Shown: positions 31,076 to 42,850 of the stretch, piece after piece | Numbering within the stretch: the stretch's first letter is position 1 | Layout of the letters: each line of letters begins with the position of its first letter | From: Parietaria judaica | Taxonomy: Eukaryota; Streptophyta; Magnoliopsida; Rosales; Urticaceae | Length of the DNA stretch: 64,000 bases | NCBI GenBank assembly: GCA_954871525.1 | Contig: OX940860.1 | Coordinates: 56,284,724 to 56,348,723 of the forward strand | Reading direction: 5' to 3' | Program-made: the position numbers and the translations under genes | The notes under the pieces: model-generated | The model's input: the letters and a program-made list of their open reading frames with translations, nothing else | Database searches by the model: none | Told to the model about the DNA's origin: nothing

Positions 31076-34000
31076 ATGTCGAGTGGCAACAACCGTTCTC
31101 GATGACGTCCCGATGTCCGAGGAAAAGGACGTGCTACTATTCTGTCGCCGCGGTCGATTAATAGTGGGACGGCTTTTAGTCAACATAATTATAATGTCGG
31201 AGTTATGTATCAACATAATGTTCCCGGTTCTTCTAGCCTACCGTTACCGGCTCATACTCAATATGGTGCCGGTGGCGTCGGTATGTACCAACAATTTTTA
31301 TTTTCACAAAGTCACGTCGGTGGTTTTACAAACTTATTTAATTATCAAGGTACAAATATTCCGGATTGGCAAAGCCTTAGCAATGAACAACAATAAGATA
31401 ATAATTAAATAGTTAATTAATTTAAGTAGTTAATTAATTAAATATTAGTTTGTTACTTTGTTAAATAATAAATTTTAAATTGTTGGATAATAAATAATTA
31501 CTTACTTAATATATAGTCATTATAATAAATTAATTAATAAGTTATATAAATAGTCATATAGTTAATTACTTAATTATGGTTAGTAGTTACTTACTTACTT
31601 AATAAGTTAATTAATAATTAATAACTAATAAGATAATAATTAATAACTAAATAGTCATATTAGTTTAGTTAAATTTTAAATAATTAATTAAATAAGTTAA
31701 AATAAAATAAAATTTGTAATTTTTAGGTGTGGTGATAATTATAAAGTTTTTAAGGATTATGGTGTCTTAGAAAGATTGGTTTTTAAATAAGGTTCGCTTT
31801 GCAATCTCCTCCAAGCTAGCCTGTGAACCTCGGGGAGTTCTGTCTAGAAAAGCTTGGGCCTAAAGTGAGATCATAGCATCCTTTCCAGTCGATCTCGCCG
31901 TCGAACCTCGGGGAGTTCCGTCTAAAAGAGCTTGATAATTATTTCCACACATAGAAAATACTATTTTTAATTTTGTTAACTTTTTAAATTAACTATATGA
32001 AATTTAATTAAATTAATATGATTAATATTAAAATTTAATAATGTAATATTCCTTGTAATATTTAAATTAATATTAAATTTTAACCCTTGTAATATTCCTT
32101 TGTTTTTTTAGGAAACGAGGACGAGGAACCAATCCAACGACCCCGATGGCGGCGATGATGATGATGAGAATGATGATACGGAGGACCCGAACTACGTTCA
32201 AGGCGAGGCAGAGGAAATCGAAGAAGTTGAGGAAGTTCTACCAGCACCGCAAGCTGGACGTGGTGAACAACGCTTAATTTCGGGTGTGGGCGGTCTGCCC
32301 CCCATCCGCCGCCGAGGAAGCGAAAGAAATTAACGGGAGCGGTTTGGCAGAACGACTTCAGAGCCGAGTACAGATACAACTACGACACCGGCTTGGAAGA
32401 TAGGTTCGGAATTTGTCAACACCGTGAGAGGGAATTTTCGCCCATCCGAAGAACCACGGCACCAGCCGCCTAGAACAACACGCCACGACATGCAAAAAGA
32501 AAAAGAGGGCGGAGGAGGTAAGTCGCTTACCCAATGATGTGTATAGAATGATTATTGCTCAGTGGACTATACGCGATGTTTTGCCTATATCGGCGCCCGA
32601 GGGAGAAGGTTTTAACGAAATGATGATAAAGTTGGCGCCGATAAACTATAGGGAAATCTCGTATTATATAAACCACGAGACCATAATCAAATTTTATAAC
32701 GAGCAAAGGGCCGCTTTACACGAAATGTTCCAACAATCTTCTTACAAAGTATCTTTAACGTCGGATTGTTGGAATGGCCATGCTAATGATGATTATATTA
32801 CAGTCATAGCTCATTTTATTAATGATAATTGGCATATGGAAAAGCGTATCATAGGTTTTAAGCTGATGAAGGTTAAACACACAGCAGTAAACCTAGCCGA
32901 TGCTATACTAGAAGGTTTGTCGGATTGGAACCTTTGGGATAGAGTAGTTTCCATTACGTTAGATAAAGCTAGTGCCCACGCCAATGCCGTAGAAATAATG
33001 AAGGAAAGTTTGACCAATTTTAGGGAGGATTGTTTTCATCAAAGGTCTGCATGTCATATTATAAACTTGATAGTTCAATCCGGTATTGGCGTTATTTCCG
33101 AAAGTATCGCCAAAATTAGGAACACGATTTTATATGTACGATCATCTACTATGAGTACAGTTTCTTGGGAAGATTATTGCAGGGCTCATAATTACCAGGT
33201 CAGAACGTTTCAACCGGATATGCCGATCCGCTGGAACTCGACTTACATGATGTTGGATACTGTTATACCATACCGAGAGCTTCTTACAAACTGGATCAAC
33301 GGCCCGGAGCACAACGACCGCGAAGACCTCACTCGGGACGATTGGATAACCGTTATCCGATTCCAGGCTTTTCTTCACCCTTTTAATCAAATTACTATTG
33401 ATTTATCTCATGTTTACTCACCCACGTCTCAGAGAGCTTTGCCCGCTATTTTCGATATTCTTTGTCATTTTGAAAATGTAAAAAGTAATACTTTATTTAC
33501 TGATGTACTAACCCCGATGATTGCAAAGTTTGAATATTATTGGGGTTCTGAAAAGCTCCCATTTTTATATTACGCTGCTGTAATCGTGGATAGGACACTT
33601 AAGCTTTCCAAACTGCAGGATATCTTATATGCCATGGAAGCTATGACGGGGGAGCCCTATATGACGCATAATTACTTCAATGCGGATAAGAAGATGAAGG
33701 CCCTTTACCGAGAGTATGAGCAAAAATTTAACGACTTGGAAGATCAGATGGAGGAAACGAATCCTCAACAACAAACTCAGGTAATTTTTTTAACTTTATT
33801 TCTTAAGATTAATTTTTTTTAATTTCCTAACATTACACTTGTTGATGCAGAAAATGCTTCAAACATTCAGCGGCCCAATAGCTCGTGTTGGGCCGGGCCC
33901 AATGTCGTCTTGTTGACTTTTATGACTTTCGGGCGTGGGCTCCTGGACTTTCGAGTCAATCGGATCCTCCGCTGACTCGATGATCAAAAATCCGTGGTAA

Positions 34001-35604
34001 ACTCCACTACCTGTCGCTAATAGGGCCAGGACTTGGCCTGGCCCGGATTACAGGTTCGGGACACCAAAAACGGATTCCTGACCACCGTGTAGGGGGGGGG
34101 GGGGTCACAGTATTGACTTTCCAGTGAACCCTAGTAGATCAGACCCTCAACCGGCGTCACGGGGACAGATCCGGGTCCTCGGGCTATCCGCGTAGTCAGT
34201 ATATCTGCCGGAGATACAAGACCAGTGGATAGAACGAGCACTTCACGGATCTAGAACCTTGGCAAGGAGGGTCTTAGATCGTGCCAGAATCTTCTCCAGA
34301 ACTTCCGCTCAAATGTGTTTTCTCTCTCTCAGAACCTGAACAAAACAACACCCGAGATCAGGGAGAACCGGGGGGGGGGGGGGTACCTCCTGATTCACCT
34401 CCGACGCTCAACATTAGAGTGATATTGAGGGAAGGCGAGTTCTAGAGGGATTAGAGAGAGTTTAGGGCGAGTTCTCGGGGTGAGAATCGAGTTACCGGTA
34501 AGTGAAAACCAAGCTTCTATTTATAAGAGAACCCGGGGATTCAAACGCAATTATCTCTTGATTCGGGAGGCCCCTGGTGAAAAATAATATAGTTTTTTGT
34601 ATCCTCAGAACGTGGCCGATCCAACGTCGCAATTGGCTTCCCCATCCGACGCCGGACGCGCCCTCACGCGCGGCAAACGTGGGCGGCGCGCGTGGAAGCT
34701 TGTCCTCCAAGCTGATGACGTCAGCGTGATGTCACCAGGCTGATGTCAGCCTTCTGGCACGTCCAGCGGATGGGCGACACATGGAGGAGCAGGGTTTGAC
34801 CCTTGGTTGACCTGCAGGGGCGCTGCCACGTGGCGGTTGGCCTTTGGGGGCCTGTGGGGCCCGCTCGGGTGTTTCCCGGCGTGTCCCGGAGGCCCCGGGT
34901 GTTTCCCGAAGTCGTTTTTTTACAAATTTTATATCGATTTTGGGTATTTCGATATTTTTGGGATCATCTGGACCCTTTATTTTTCGAAAACGGGCTTCCG
35001 GTGAATAATTTGGGGCAAAATTGATTACAAAATTAATTAATTAATAAAAGAAAAATTAATTTAAATAATTTTTCTTTTGTTAATTAATATTAAATAAATT
35101 GCGTAAAATACCCGTAAAAACACTAAATGTTAATATTTTTTGTTCAATATAGGGCGGACGCGGGGCCGGTGGTTCACCATACGTGTACAATCACCGGTTA
35201 TTCTACAACCGTACGACTATTGGGCGCGGCGGCGGCAATACGGCATCGACTTCTTCTCCGGGTTCACAAGGAAGTGGAAATTCGGGATCTCGTGTTCCTG
35301 GTTGACGTCAACGGCGCAACACCGTCGACGAGTATGCTCGATTCTGCAACCTTCCTCCGACACCGTGCCCTACGGAAGGCCTCGACATCCTTCAATGGTG
35401 GCACACAAATCGATCAGAGTATCCGGTTTTATCCTTGTTGGCTCGGGACATTCTCACAATTCCGGTAGCTCAACGGTATCATCGGAATCGGCATTCTCAA
35501 TGGCCGGAAGGATGTTAGAGCCTCGCCGCAAGTCTACGAGGTCATTGATGGTCGAGATCCTTATGCTTTCGAGAGATTGGATTATGGCCAACAAGCGACA
35601 ATAA
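31076..35604 (+). pseudogene. BED-type hAT transposase (broken), three exons
   Basis: Exon 1 starts at ATG 31076 (MSSGNN) and is broken at codon 10 by TGA (31103-31105), readable as CGA to TGA; Gln/Tyr/Gly-rich sequence follows. Exon 2 (about 32112-33780) has an acidic stretch, then a PPRKRKKLT-AVW BED-like start displaced by a frameshift near 32330, then 400+ intact residues. The catalytic-core blocks are VSLTSDCWNG, ITLDKASAHANAV, CHIINLIVQ and RWNSTYMMLD, and a DUF4413-like part follows (FEYYWGSEKLPFLYYAAVIV). Exon 3 (35153-35604) has the C-terminal dimerisation domain in two frames: LARDILTIPVA, then SSESAFSMAGRMLEPRRKS. Inactive by at least one stop and two or three frameshifts. Confidence 0.85.
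33840..35119 (-). mobile_element. Solo LTR (Tat-related) in hAT transposase intron 2
   Basis: Reads on the minus strand from about TTTTACGGGTATTTTACGC to CTGCATCAACA, matching the ends of the 1060-bp Tat LTR but diverged internally. It is flanked by ACACT (33835-33839 and 35120-35124). A minus-strand TATAAATAG lies near 34520. Two G runs of about 13 (near 34085 and 34375) are present. No internal region, so it arose by LTR-LTR recombination. Confidence 0.78.
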
Positions 35605-36101
35605 GAAAACGATATGTTCGACTGAGAATTGGCGAATTACTTTTCACATATTCAAATGTTATTCGTTTTCAATTGTTCGTTTTCTTATTGTACTTTGAAT
35701 TTGAAACTTCGTTTGCCTTACGACATTTGGTTGTAGTTGTACTTTCCCGTATCCGACCTTCGAGTTTGTTGAATAAAAAATGCATATTTAGTTTCTTTTG
35801 TTGTTGTATGTTTTTATTTATTTCATATTTATTTTTATTCAAACACACAAAATAATTTAAGAATTTAAACATTTATTTTTTTTCAAAACCGAACTTAAGT
35901 ACCGAAATGTTAGATTTGAACAATTAAACGAAATTAGGGACTAAACAATAAATAAAAAAATACTAACCTGGATCCGGATCAGTTCGGGATTTTTTTTCCC
36001 CGGACCCGAACTGATCCGTATCCGGGTTTTTTTTTTTTTTTTTAAATAAAAAATAAAACCCGGATGGGTTTTTGCCTCACATTTTGGGGACTACCTATGC
36101 C

Positions 36102-37996
36102 TAGGGCCAATGGTGCTTACTGTGTACACCAGAATATGATTAATATATTACGAGGCAACATCGTCATCGGACTCAAGAACACACAAGAACACAATGAACA
36201 CACGGAACACACTTGAACACAAATGTTAACTTTAACTAAACCTAATCTTTCCTCTTGAAAAACTGAATTTTGTGATTGATTCTTGGCTAACATTTTCATT
36301 AACATGTACTCTCTTGTGTCATAGGATTCGAAGTAGGTTTATCGTTGGATGAATTGCATTGCTGATATTGACAAAAAAAAAAATGGTAAGTTCAGCTAGT
36401 TCGTGAAAAACTAACCATTGCATTGTAAAAATTGGATATGTTCTATCTATAGTCATTATCATTAGGCAAAGAGATTACAAACCTAAACGACAAGTAACTC
36501 ACTAAACACCATTGATTCAATTAAATTCTAAATGATAATTAAACTTCTAAAATAAATCTTAAACTCTCAGTCTATATCATAATAACGTTAAATTGCAATG
36601 CATGAGCAGAAAAAGTATTTAAAAGAATTTTTTTCATTTAATTTTTTTTTGCTTAACTATGAAATTCCGTCTTACTGGCAGTCTAGCTCTGGCAATGATA
36701 GTTGATAATCGAATATATTTATCTTGTTCAATAAATAAGTAACGAACATTCTAATAAAATCATGTATTGTCTAAATACAATACACTTGGTTATATTTTAA
36801 AAGTCATTTTTTTTAAGAATAAAAATATGAACACAAGACATTGCTTAAATAATCTAAAGTGCACCAACAGTAAAGTCCTTTTAAAGTATTTGTGTCAATA
36901 TTTCCTGATGTGTAATTAATATATTTTAAGATATTAACTCTTAAAATATAATGTCCGTTACAATTTTGTGTATTCTAATAATTTACATCTTTTTAATTCT
37001 CAATATATCTTTATCACATCTTATTCATTGCTTAGTAATTTTTTTTATTTTTTTTGGGATAATTGTTAACACTCGACAATAGAATTTAGTCAGTTGAAGA
37101 GCTAGCTAAAATTGATTTTCACAGCCTGAATTTCCACGCCTAAAGTTTTCTTTTTTAACATTGAATAATTGAAGCAGATTGTTTATATATTTCTGAAATA
37201 ATTAAAGGATTTTGCGCCATAACCACGACGTCAATAATTTCTGCAACTATAATTTTCACATTTCATTATCGCAGCAGCTATGATTTTTGGCAAAAAAATA
37301 AAATAAAAATTGATGTACAACAAAGAGTCCAAGGGGAATGGGGACCAACAAGCACATCACCTTCAAAGAACATTGATAACAATTTTTTATTTTATTAAAA
37401 ATATTATAGTAATAAAATATCTTCTGTAATTAAATTTAAAATACTATATAATCTAAATTTATTATCTATGATGTATTGTCATAATTATATTGTTTTCTTT
37501 AATAATTTTGATTTGTAGTTGTTCGGATTTTAATATTGGTAGATTTTGATATTGATTTTTGTTATTGCTGTTAAGTTTATTTACGCTCAATATTGTGAAT
37601 AAGAGATAAGGAATTGTCGATTAAAAATAGTTAGTTTATTTTAGCAATATTTGCTATGTATTGTTTAAAAAATAAATGAAAAAAATATTATTGACGAACA
37701 TTAAATTTCATAAGATATTTTTTATTATATTAATAAAGAGTCTAATGAGGTCCAAAACTATATGTGACCGAATTTCAATCCCAAACAAAGTTTTTCACTA
37801 TAATCGATGTCTAATTAAAAAAAAAAAACACATCTTTGATTTTTTATTTTAAAAAATTAATAATAATATTTATGTCCTTTTTAAGTGTAAAAATCTGTAA
37901 TATATGGGATGATAAATTTTAGGGTTATTTGTAGCACAAGTATCAATTTCTTCCAAAAACTAACGATATGTTTCATTCTTTTATTTAGCCAGACAA
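36102..37996. other. Intergenic, AT-rich
   Basis: No gene or bounded element recognised. Confidence 0.5.
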
Positions 37997-38001
37997 AGTA
38001 C

Positions 38002-38867
38002 TGTTGACGTGGTTTTGCACACCAACAGTCACAAAATTGTGGATGAGATTTTGATTTGAATTTGCTAAAGAATTGTGGATCTTGACCTCCGCGTCGTCAA
38101 TACTATGACATTGACAAACAAAATAAAGCAATAAAAAACACAAGGGTATTTTAGAGAGGTTCGTTCCAATGCGGTAGTTGACTACGTCCTCTATAAGTTT
38201 ATTGATGATGAAAAGAAGATCAACTAGAACCACAAGCCAATTCCAAGATGATCAAAAAGAAAGAATAAACACTCTAAAAAAAATACAAATCTCACAGACT
38301 CTTTTCTCTCAGGGTGAAAGCTTGCGTGCGTAAAATGAAGCTGTCTTCTTGCTTTTATAGGCCTCCAGATTCTGCCCGTTGGTGGTCGTAGTGGATGTTG
38401 GTAGTGGCTCCGAGTTCGGGGCTTGACTTGCTGCCGAGCTGACACGTGGGCCATTTCTCGAGAGAATTGCGCGATGGTGGACTTTGAATCAACGTCGTGG
38501 GAGTTTGAATCTTTGTCGTGGCGATTTTCCTGGTCGGGCTTCGGAGGGTTTGAATGGAGCTGTTGACTTAGTCTGCCTGGGTTTTCTTGCTGATGTGGCA
38601 TTCCTGCTCAGACTTTCTTTGCTGAAGTTTCGTTCCTGCTCGGATCCCTCTTTGGCAGTATCAGCCCGCAATGAGCTGTGGATTTTGGGCCGATCGGCCT
38701 GGTCGGGCTTGGGCCTTGCTCAAATCTCTTTTGGGCTTTTCACTATGTATTTCACAGGGCCATCTTGTGTACGAATATTCAATTATATTCATAACTTTGG
38801 TCTTAAATTATATGGACCGTAAATTTAATTAATCATCTTATCGTTGGGAAAAATTTACACATCAACA
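38002..38867. mobile_element. Solo LTR (866 bp)
   Basis: Begins TGTTGACGTGG and ends CACATCAACA, flanked by the exact 5-bp repeat AGTAC (37997-38001 and 38868-38872). A TATAAAAGC on the minus strand near 38355 suggests minus orientation. The parent family is not assigned. Confidence 0.72.
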
Positions 38868-39195
38868 AGTACCAATACTATGATATTGGGCCCGTTTGGC
38901 ACAGTTTAATTTTTACAAAAAAATAATAATTTAGTTTTAGTTTAAAAAACAAACTGTTTTTAAAAAAACTGACAGGTGTTTGGTAAATTGTTTATAAAAT
39001 AGTTGTTGCTGGTAACAAAAACTAATTTAGCGTTTGGTAAAAAAAATTATTTAGACTAAAAAGACTATAATAGACTAAAACTGTATTTTTGGTTTTAGAA
39101 AAAACCAAAAGCTACGAATTCTAGCTTTTATAATTCATGTACAAAAATTTAAAATCGCTTTTGTGTTTTTTGGAAAAACAATTTTGCCAAACACC

Positions 39196-42100
39196 AAAAG
39201 TCCAACGAGGCGAGTAAAAAAACTCGTGATATACTCGCTACATTTAAACCACCTCGCGAGTGATATTATCGCGACAGTTGGCGGCGTACAATATCGCCTC
39301 GCTTCAGCTATGCTCACGATGACATGACACCGCCTCACTGATTATTGAGATTCACAATAAATACTCCATATTGACAGGGTGAATAAGTTAAATGATATTA
39401 TCAGAGTAATATTTTATATTAAATATCATCAAGCTCAATTTTCCAAAATTCCATGATGAATATTTATCAGTATCAATCAACTTTCTAATTATATATTAAA
39501 TATAACCCAAATAATATCATGCAACGATAAAAATCTAAATGAATCAAAATAATTTTCAACGGGTATGAATCATCATAATTCAAAAATTATTTACATTTTA
39601 ATCTCTTCATTGTTTACGATCACCCCTATATTAAATCCTATAAATATCCTTATTTTCAAACTCATTTTCTCACACTTTTATTCTTTCTCATACGTAACAA
39701 TAATCTCTTAAACTCTCTCCCTATAAATCCCTCCTTATATTATAATAATAATATTATATAGTATTTGTATATACAGGTTCGTACTATAGAACCGTCAAAT
39801 AATGACGGTTTCCGTAGTACACACATCGGAAATAATAGTGACCCGAGGACGGATATGGTGTAGCGAAATGAAAATCCCGGCTTCATGCTAGCCGGTTCGC
39901 AATCCACTCCCGTGGGACATAGACCAATGATGTTATCTGCCGCTATATTTCCATCTCCACCTAACCCGGATTACCTCGATGACACACAACGATCTTTGAG
40001 GCCGAGTCACGTTCGTACCTTTGCCCATATGTAAGCGAACACGGCATACGTTACTCGAAATCTTTACAACCAACTTTGTCGTGCCGAGGGGGGGCCGTAT
40101 GCTTTTTTTGATTTTAACATGCAGGATAGTAAATCCATGGAGGAACCAAACGATATCAATGTAATGGAGCACGAAGATTTAGCAACTCTGACATCACATC
40201 GGGATTCAGTCCGAGGCTCGGTAGGAGGCGCGACACCAATTCACTCACGTCAAGAGACGGGAAATGTATCGGTCCGCATAGAGATAAGACCAAAGCTGGC
40301 TTACGGGAGAGTAAGTCGGGCACCCGTTTGGAATTTCTACCATGAAAACCGATTCATCGATGAAAATAGTGTCAAACAAAAGATAGCCACATGCAAAAAA
40401 TGCAGACTCCAGATAGACACACGAGCAATCAAAGGCACCTCCCAAATCACCAATCATAAAAATAAATGATTCACCGGTGACGACCCCAACGAGGTAGGTG
40501 AGCCGCAGGTACGTGTTCTTGACCTTATTCAACTTATAGAGTGGACGACGGAGTGGATAGTTTGTACCCGTCAACCTATGAGCATTATGGAAGAAAAGGC
40601 TCACACAAAATATATGCAAAGAATTAATCCTTCGTATAAGCCATTTTCACGTCAAACTGCCACTAGGGATATTGATGATAGATATTTTAGAGAGAAAGCC
40701 TTGTTGGTAGATATGTTTAGAACATCTAATATTCACGTTGCATTGACGTCAGATCTTTGGAATGGTCCTAAGTTTAACGGTTATCTTAGCATCACCGCCC
40801 ATTACGTAGATTCTGAATGGAAACTCCAAAAACGTCTTCTAGCTTTGAGTAATTTTGAAGGTAGACACACGGGTCAAAATATTTCTGAAAAATTACTTGG
40901 TATTATTGCCGAATGGGGTTTAGACAACCACATAATTTCTATCAGTTTAGATAATGCGTATAATAACCAATCGGCAATGACAATCATTGAAAGATCTTTG
41001 CCCGTCCAACCTACTAAAAAATTAATACACCAACGTTGCGCGTGCCATATCATAAATTTAATAGTGAGATCTGGGGAAGCAAAGCTTAACGTTTATATTG
41101 ATAACATTCGCGATAACATTGATTGGTGGCGGTGTAAAAACAACTCTAACAGGTGGAAAACATTTTGCCAAAGCCAAGGCATACGTAGAGTAAAACATTT
41201 TTCTTTGGATAACAATACGCGTTGGAACTCTACGTACTTGATGTTGTTGAATGTTTGTCAGTACAAGACACTTTTCTGCGAGTTTGTGCGAATGGAGCGT
41301 GGACGAGATTGGGTAAATGAGGATTAGTGGGACATCGCTAAAAAGTTCACCGACTTTCTCGAATCTTTTTACTCTACTACTCTATGTTTATCCTCTACTT
41401 CTAGACCGACTTTAAATCATGCGCTTAATTGTTTATTCACCATAACTAACACATTTTATAACTATCGCGATGACACGTTCATACAAGATGTTTTGAAAGA
41501 AATTATCGCAAAATACAAAATTTATTGGGATCCTCCGTCGTTTTCATATTGTGCGGCCGCCATATTAGATCCTAGAGTTGAGCCATTATTTGAAGACATG
41601 CTTGGTCATACTGCTACTAATGTATCCACTTCGTATGACGATTATATTATAAATGTAAAAGAGCAGTTTAATCGTTTGTATTGTAAATACGAGGTGAGGT
41701 ACCCCCAAATAGACGTCCACGAGGAACAACGTCGACTTAGAGAGAATCCGAGCAAGGGTGGTTGACAATTTTGCGCTGAGATTAGACGTCGGAAGCGGGC
41801 ACATGTGGAATAGAGCGGAGCAAGATCTCCGACGACCAACGTGGCAAGGCCTCGTCGTATCGATCCAGCGACTCAAAGTCTCGAACTAAAGACGTACTTC
41901 CCTATCAATGAAGAGTTCCCCTCAACGTTCAACCTCGTTGATTGGTGGCAGAGACAAAGGATGAGCTTCCCTATACTGTCCCAGATGGCAAAAGACATTC
42001 TTTCAATCCCAGTTTCAAGCGTCGCATCTGAAAGCGCTTTTAGCTCAGCTAGGAGAATCATCGATGATCGTCGCACCAGTATGACCACGACGCACTTGGA

Positions 42101-42655
42101 AAAGCTTACAGTATTTATTGAATGGTGACAAGCGGAGCAAAGAACGGAGGCAAAACAACTCGAAGCACAAGAAGCAGACGAATTGGTTAATTTAGATAAC
42201 ATTTTTTATCCGGAGTAGTTACGAAGAATAAATTATTGTACTCTTTTTCCTTTACCACGGTTTTGTCCCAATTGGGTTTTTCGGGAAAGGTTTTAAAGAG
42301 GCAATATTATCAACAATACACTTTTTTTTTACTTATACATTTTTATTTCCGTCAATTATATACCGTCTTATTGTAATTTCAGTTGTTAAAATTGATTAAC
42401 TATTTATAAAACTGATTAATTATTAAAAACTACGTACCTAAATGCAACTACTACAAGCTATATAAAGATTTTATTATAAAAAAAAATAAAAAAAGCCCAA
42501 CCATGTTCACGTGCAATAAGATCGCACGCAAACACTGTCTTCACGAACGTGAGACTCGCGAGTGTGTTACGTTATACACTCACGCAATCATTTGCTTGAT
42601 GATAAGGTTAAACGTGAGTCACGAGGTAATTTTTGGCACTAGTTGGCCAGCTTGA
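39196..42655 (+). mobile_element. Second hAT transposon, inserted in a MITE
   Basis: Boundaries come from the intact MITE copy. The 8-bp flanks CAAACACC (39188-39195) and CAAATACC (42656-42663) differ at one base. The termini are weakly inverted (AAAAGTCCAACGAGGC and TCAAGCTGGCCAACTAG). It encodes one BED-type hAT transposase pseudogene in sense, with TATAAATA at 39639-39646. A short hairpin (AACCGTCA / TGACGGTT) lies near 39790-39815. Confidence 0.78.
40119..42218 (+). pseudogene. BED-type hAT transposase, single frame with five internal stops
   Basis: One frame runs from about 40119 (probably exon 2, preceded by a TTTTAACATGCAG acceptor) to the natural-looking end NIFYPE-TAG at 42216-42218. 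Domains: BED zinc finger (WNFYHENRF...CKKCRLQI...NHKNK), catalytic core (VALTSDLWNG, ISISLDNAYNNQSAM, CACHIINLIVRSG, TRWNSTYLML), DUF4413-like part (KYKIYWDPPSFSYCAAAILD) and dimerisation domain (ILSIPVSSVASESAFSSARR). Stops are at 40467 (TGA), 41325 (TAG), 41763 (TGA), 41811 (TAG) and 42126 (TGA). No frameshift is seen in more than 2 kb. It is homologous to the transposase at 31076-35604 but from a different element. Confidence 0.88.
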
Positions 42656-42850
42656 CAAATACCTAAAAAGCGGTTTAGTTTATTTTAAAAACAAAAACAA
42701 GGCTAAATAATTTGTGTCAAACGCACCCATTATATATAAGAAAAATCCATTTTTCAGGTTTTTTGGTACATGTCTAATAATATCAAAATATTGACATTTT
42801 ATCTGGTTAAAAAAAAAAGAATTAGAATTTATCGTTAGTTTTTGAAAAAA

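Larger units (their letters stand above)
30443..36093 (+). mobile_element. hAT DNA transposon, full length, transposase inactivated
   Basis: 5651 bp with an exact 8-bp TSD CCTATGCC (30435-30442 and 36094-36101). The terminal inverted repeat is TAGTCCCCAA(G/A)ATG. Subterminal regions are rich in inverted CCGGACCCGGAT / ATCCGGATC motifs beside long A or T runs. It carries one sense-strand BED-type hAT transposase gene with a TATA box and two introns. Intron 2 contains a solo LTR of a Tat-related element. Confidence 0.88.
38888..42728. mobile_element. Tourist/Harbinger-like MITE, copy 2, split by an hAT element
   Basis: 38888-39195 and 42664-42728 join to give a reverse-orientation copy of the MITE at 3051-3421. 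TSD is ATT (38885-38887 and 42729-42731) and the ends are GGGCCCGTTTGGCAC and, inverted, GGGTGCGTTTGACAC. The 3460-bp interruption is the hAT element at 39196-42655. Confidence 0.78.

Noticed and set aside
30443..36093. Intact, active hAT transposon
   Set aside because: Ends and TSD are perfect, but the transposase has a stop at codon 10 and frameshifts in exons 2 and 3, so this copy cannot act on its own.
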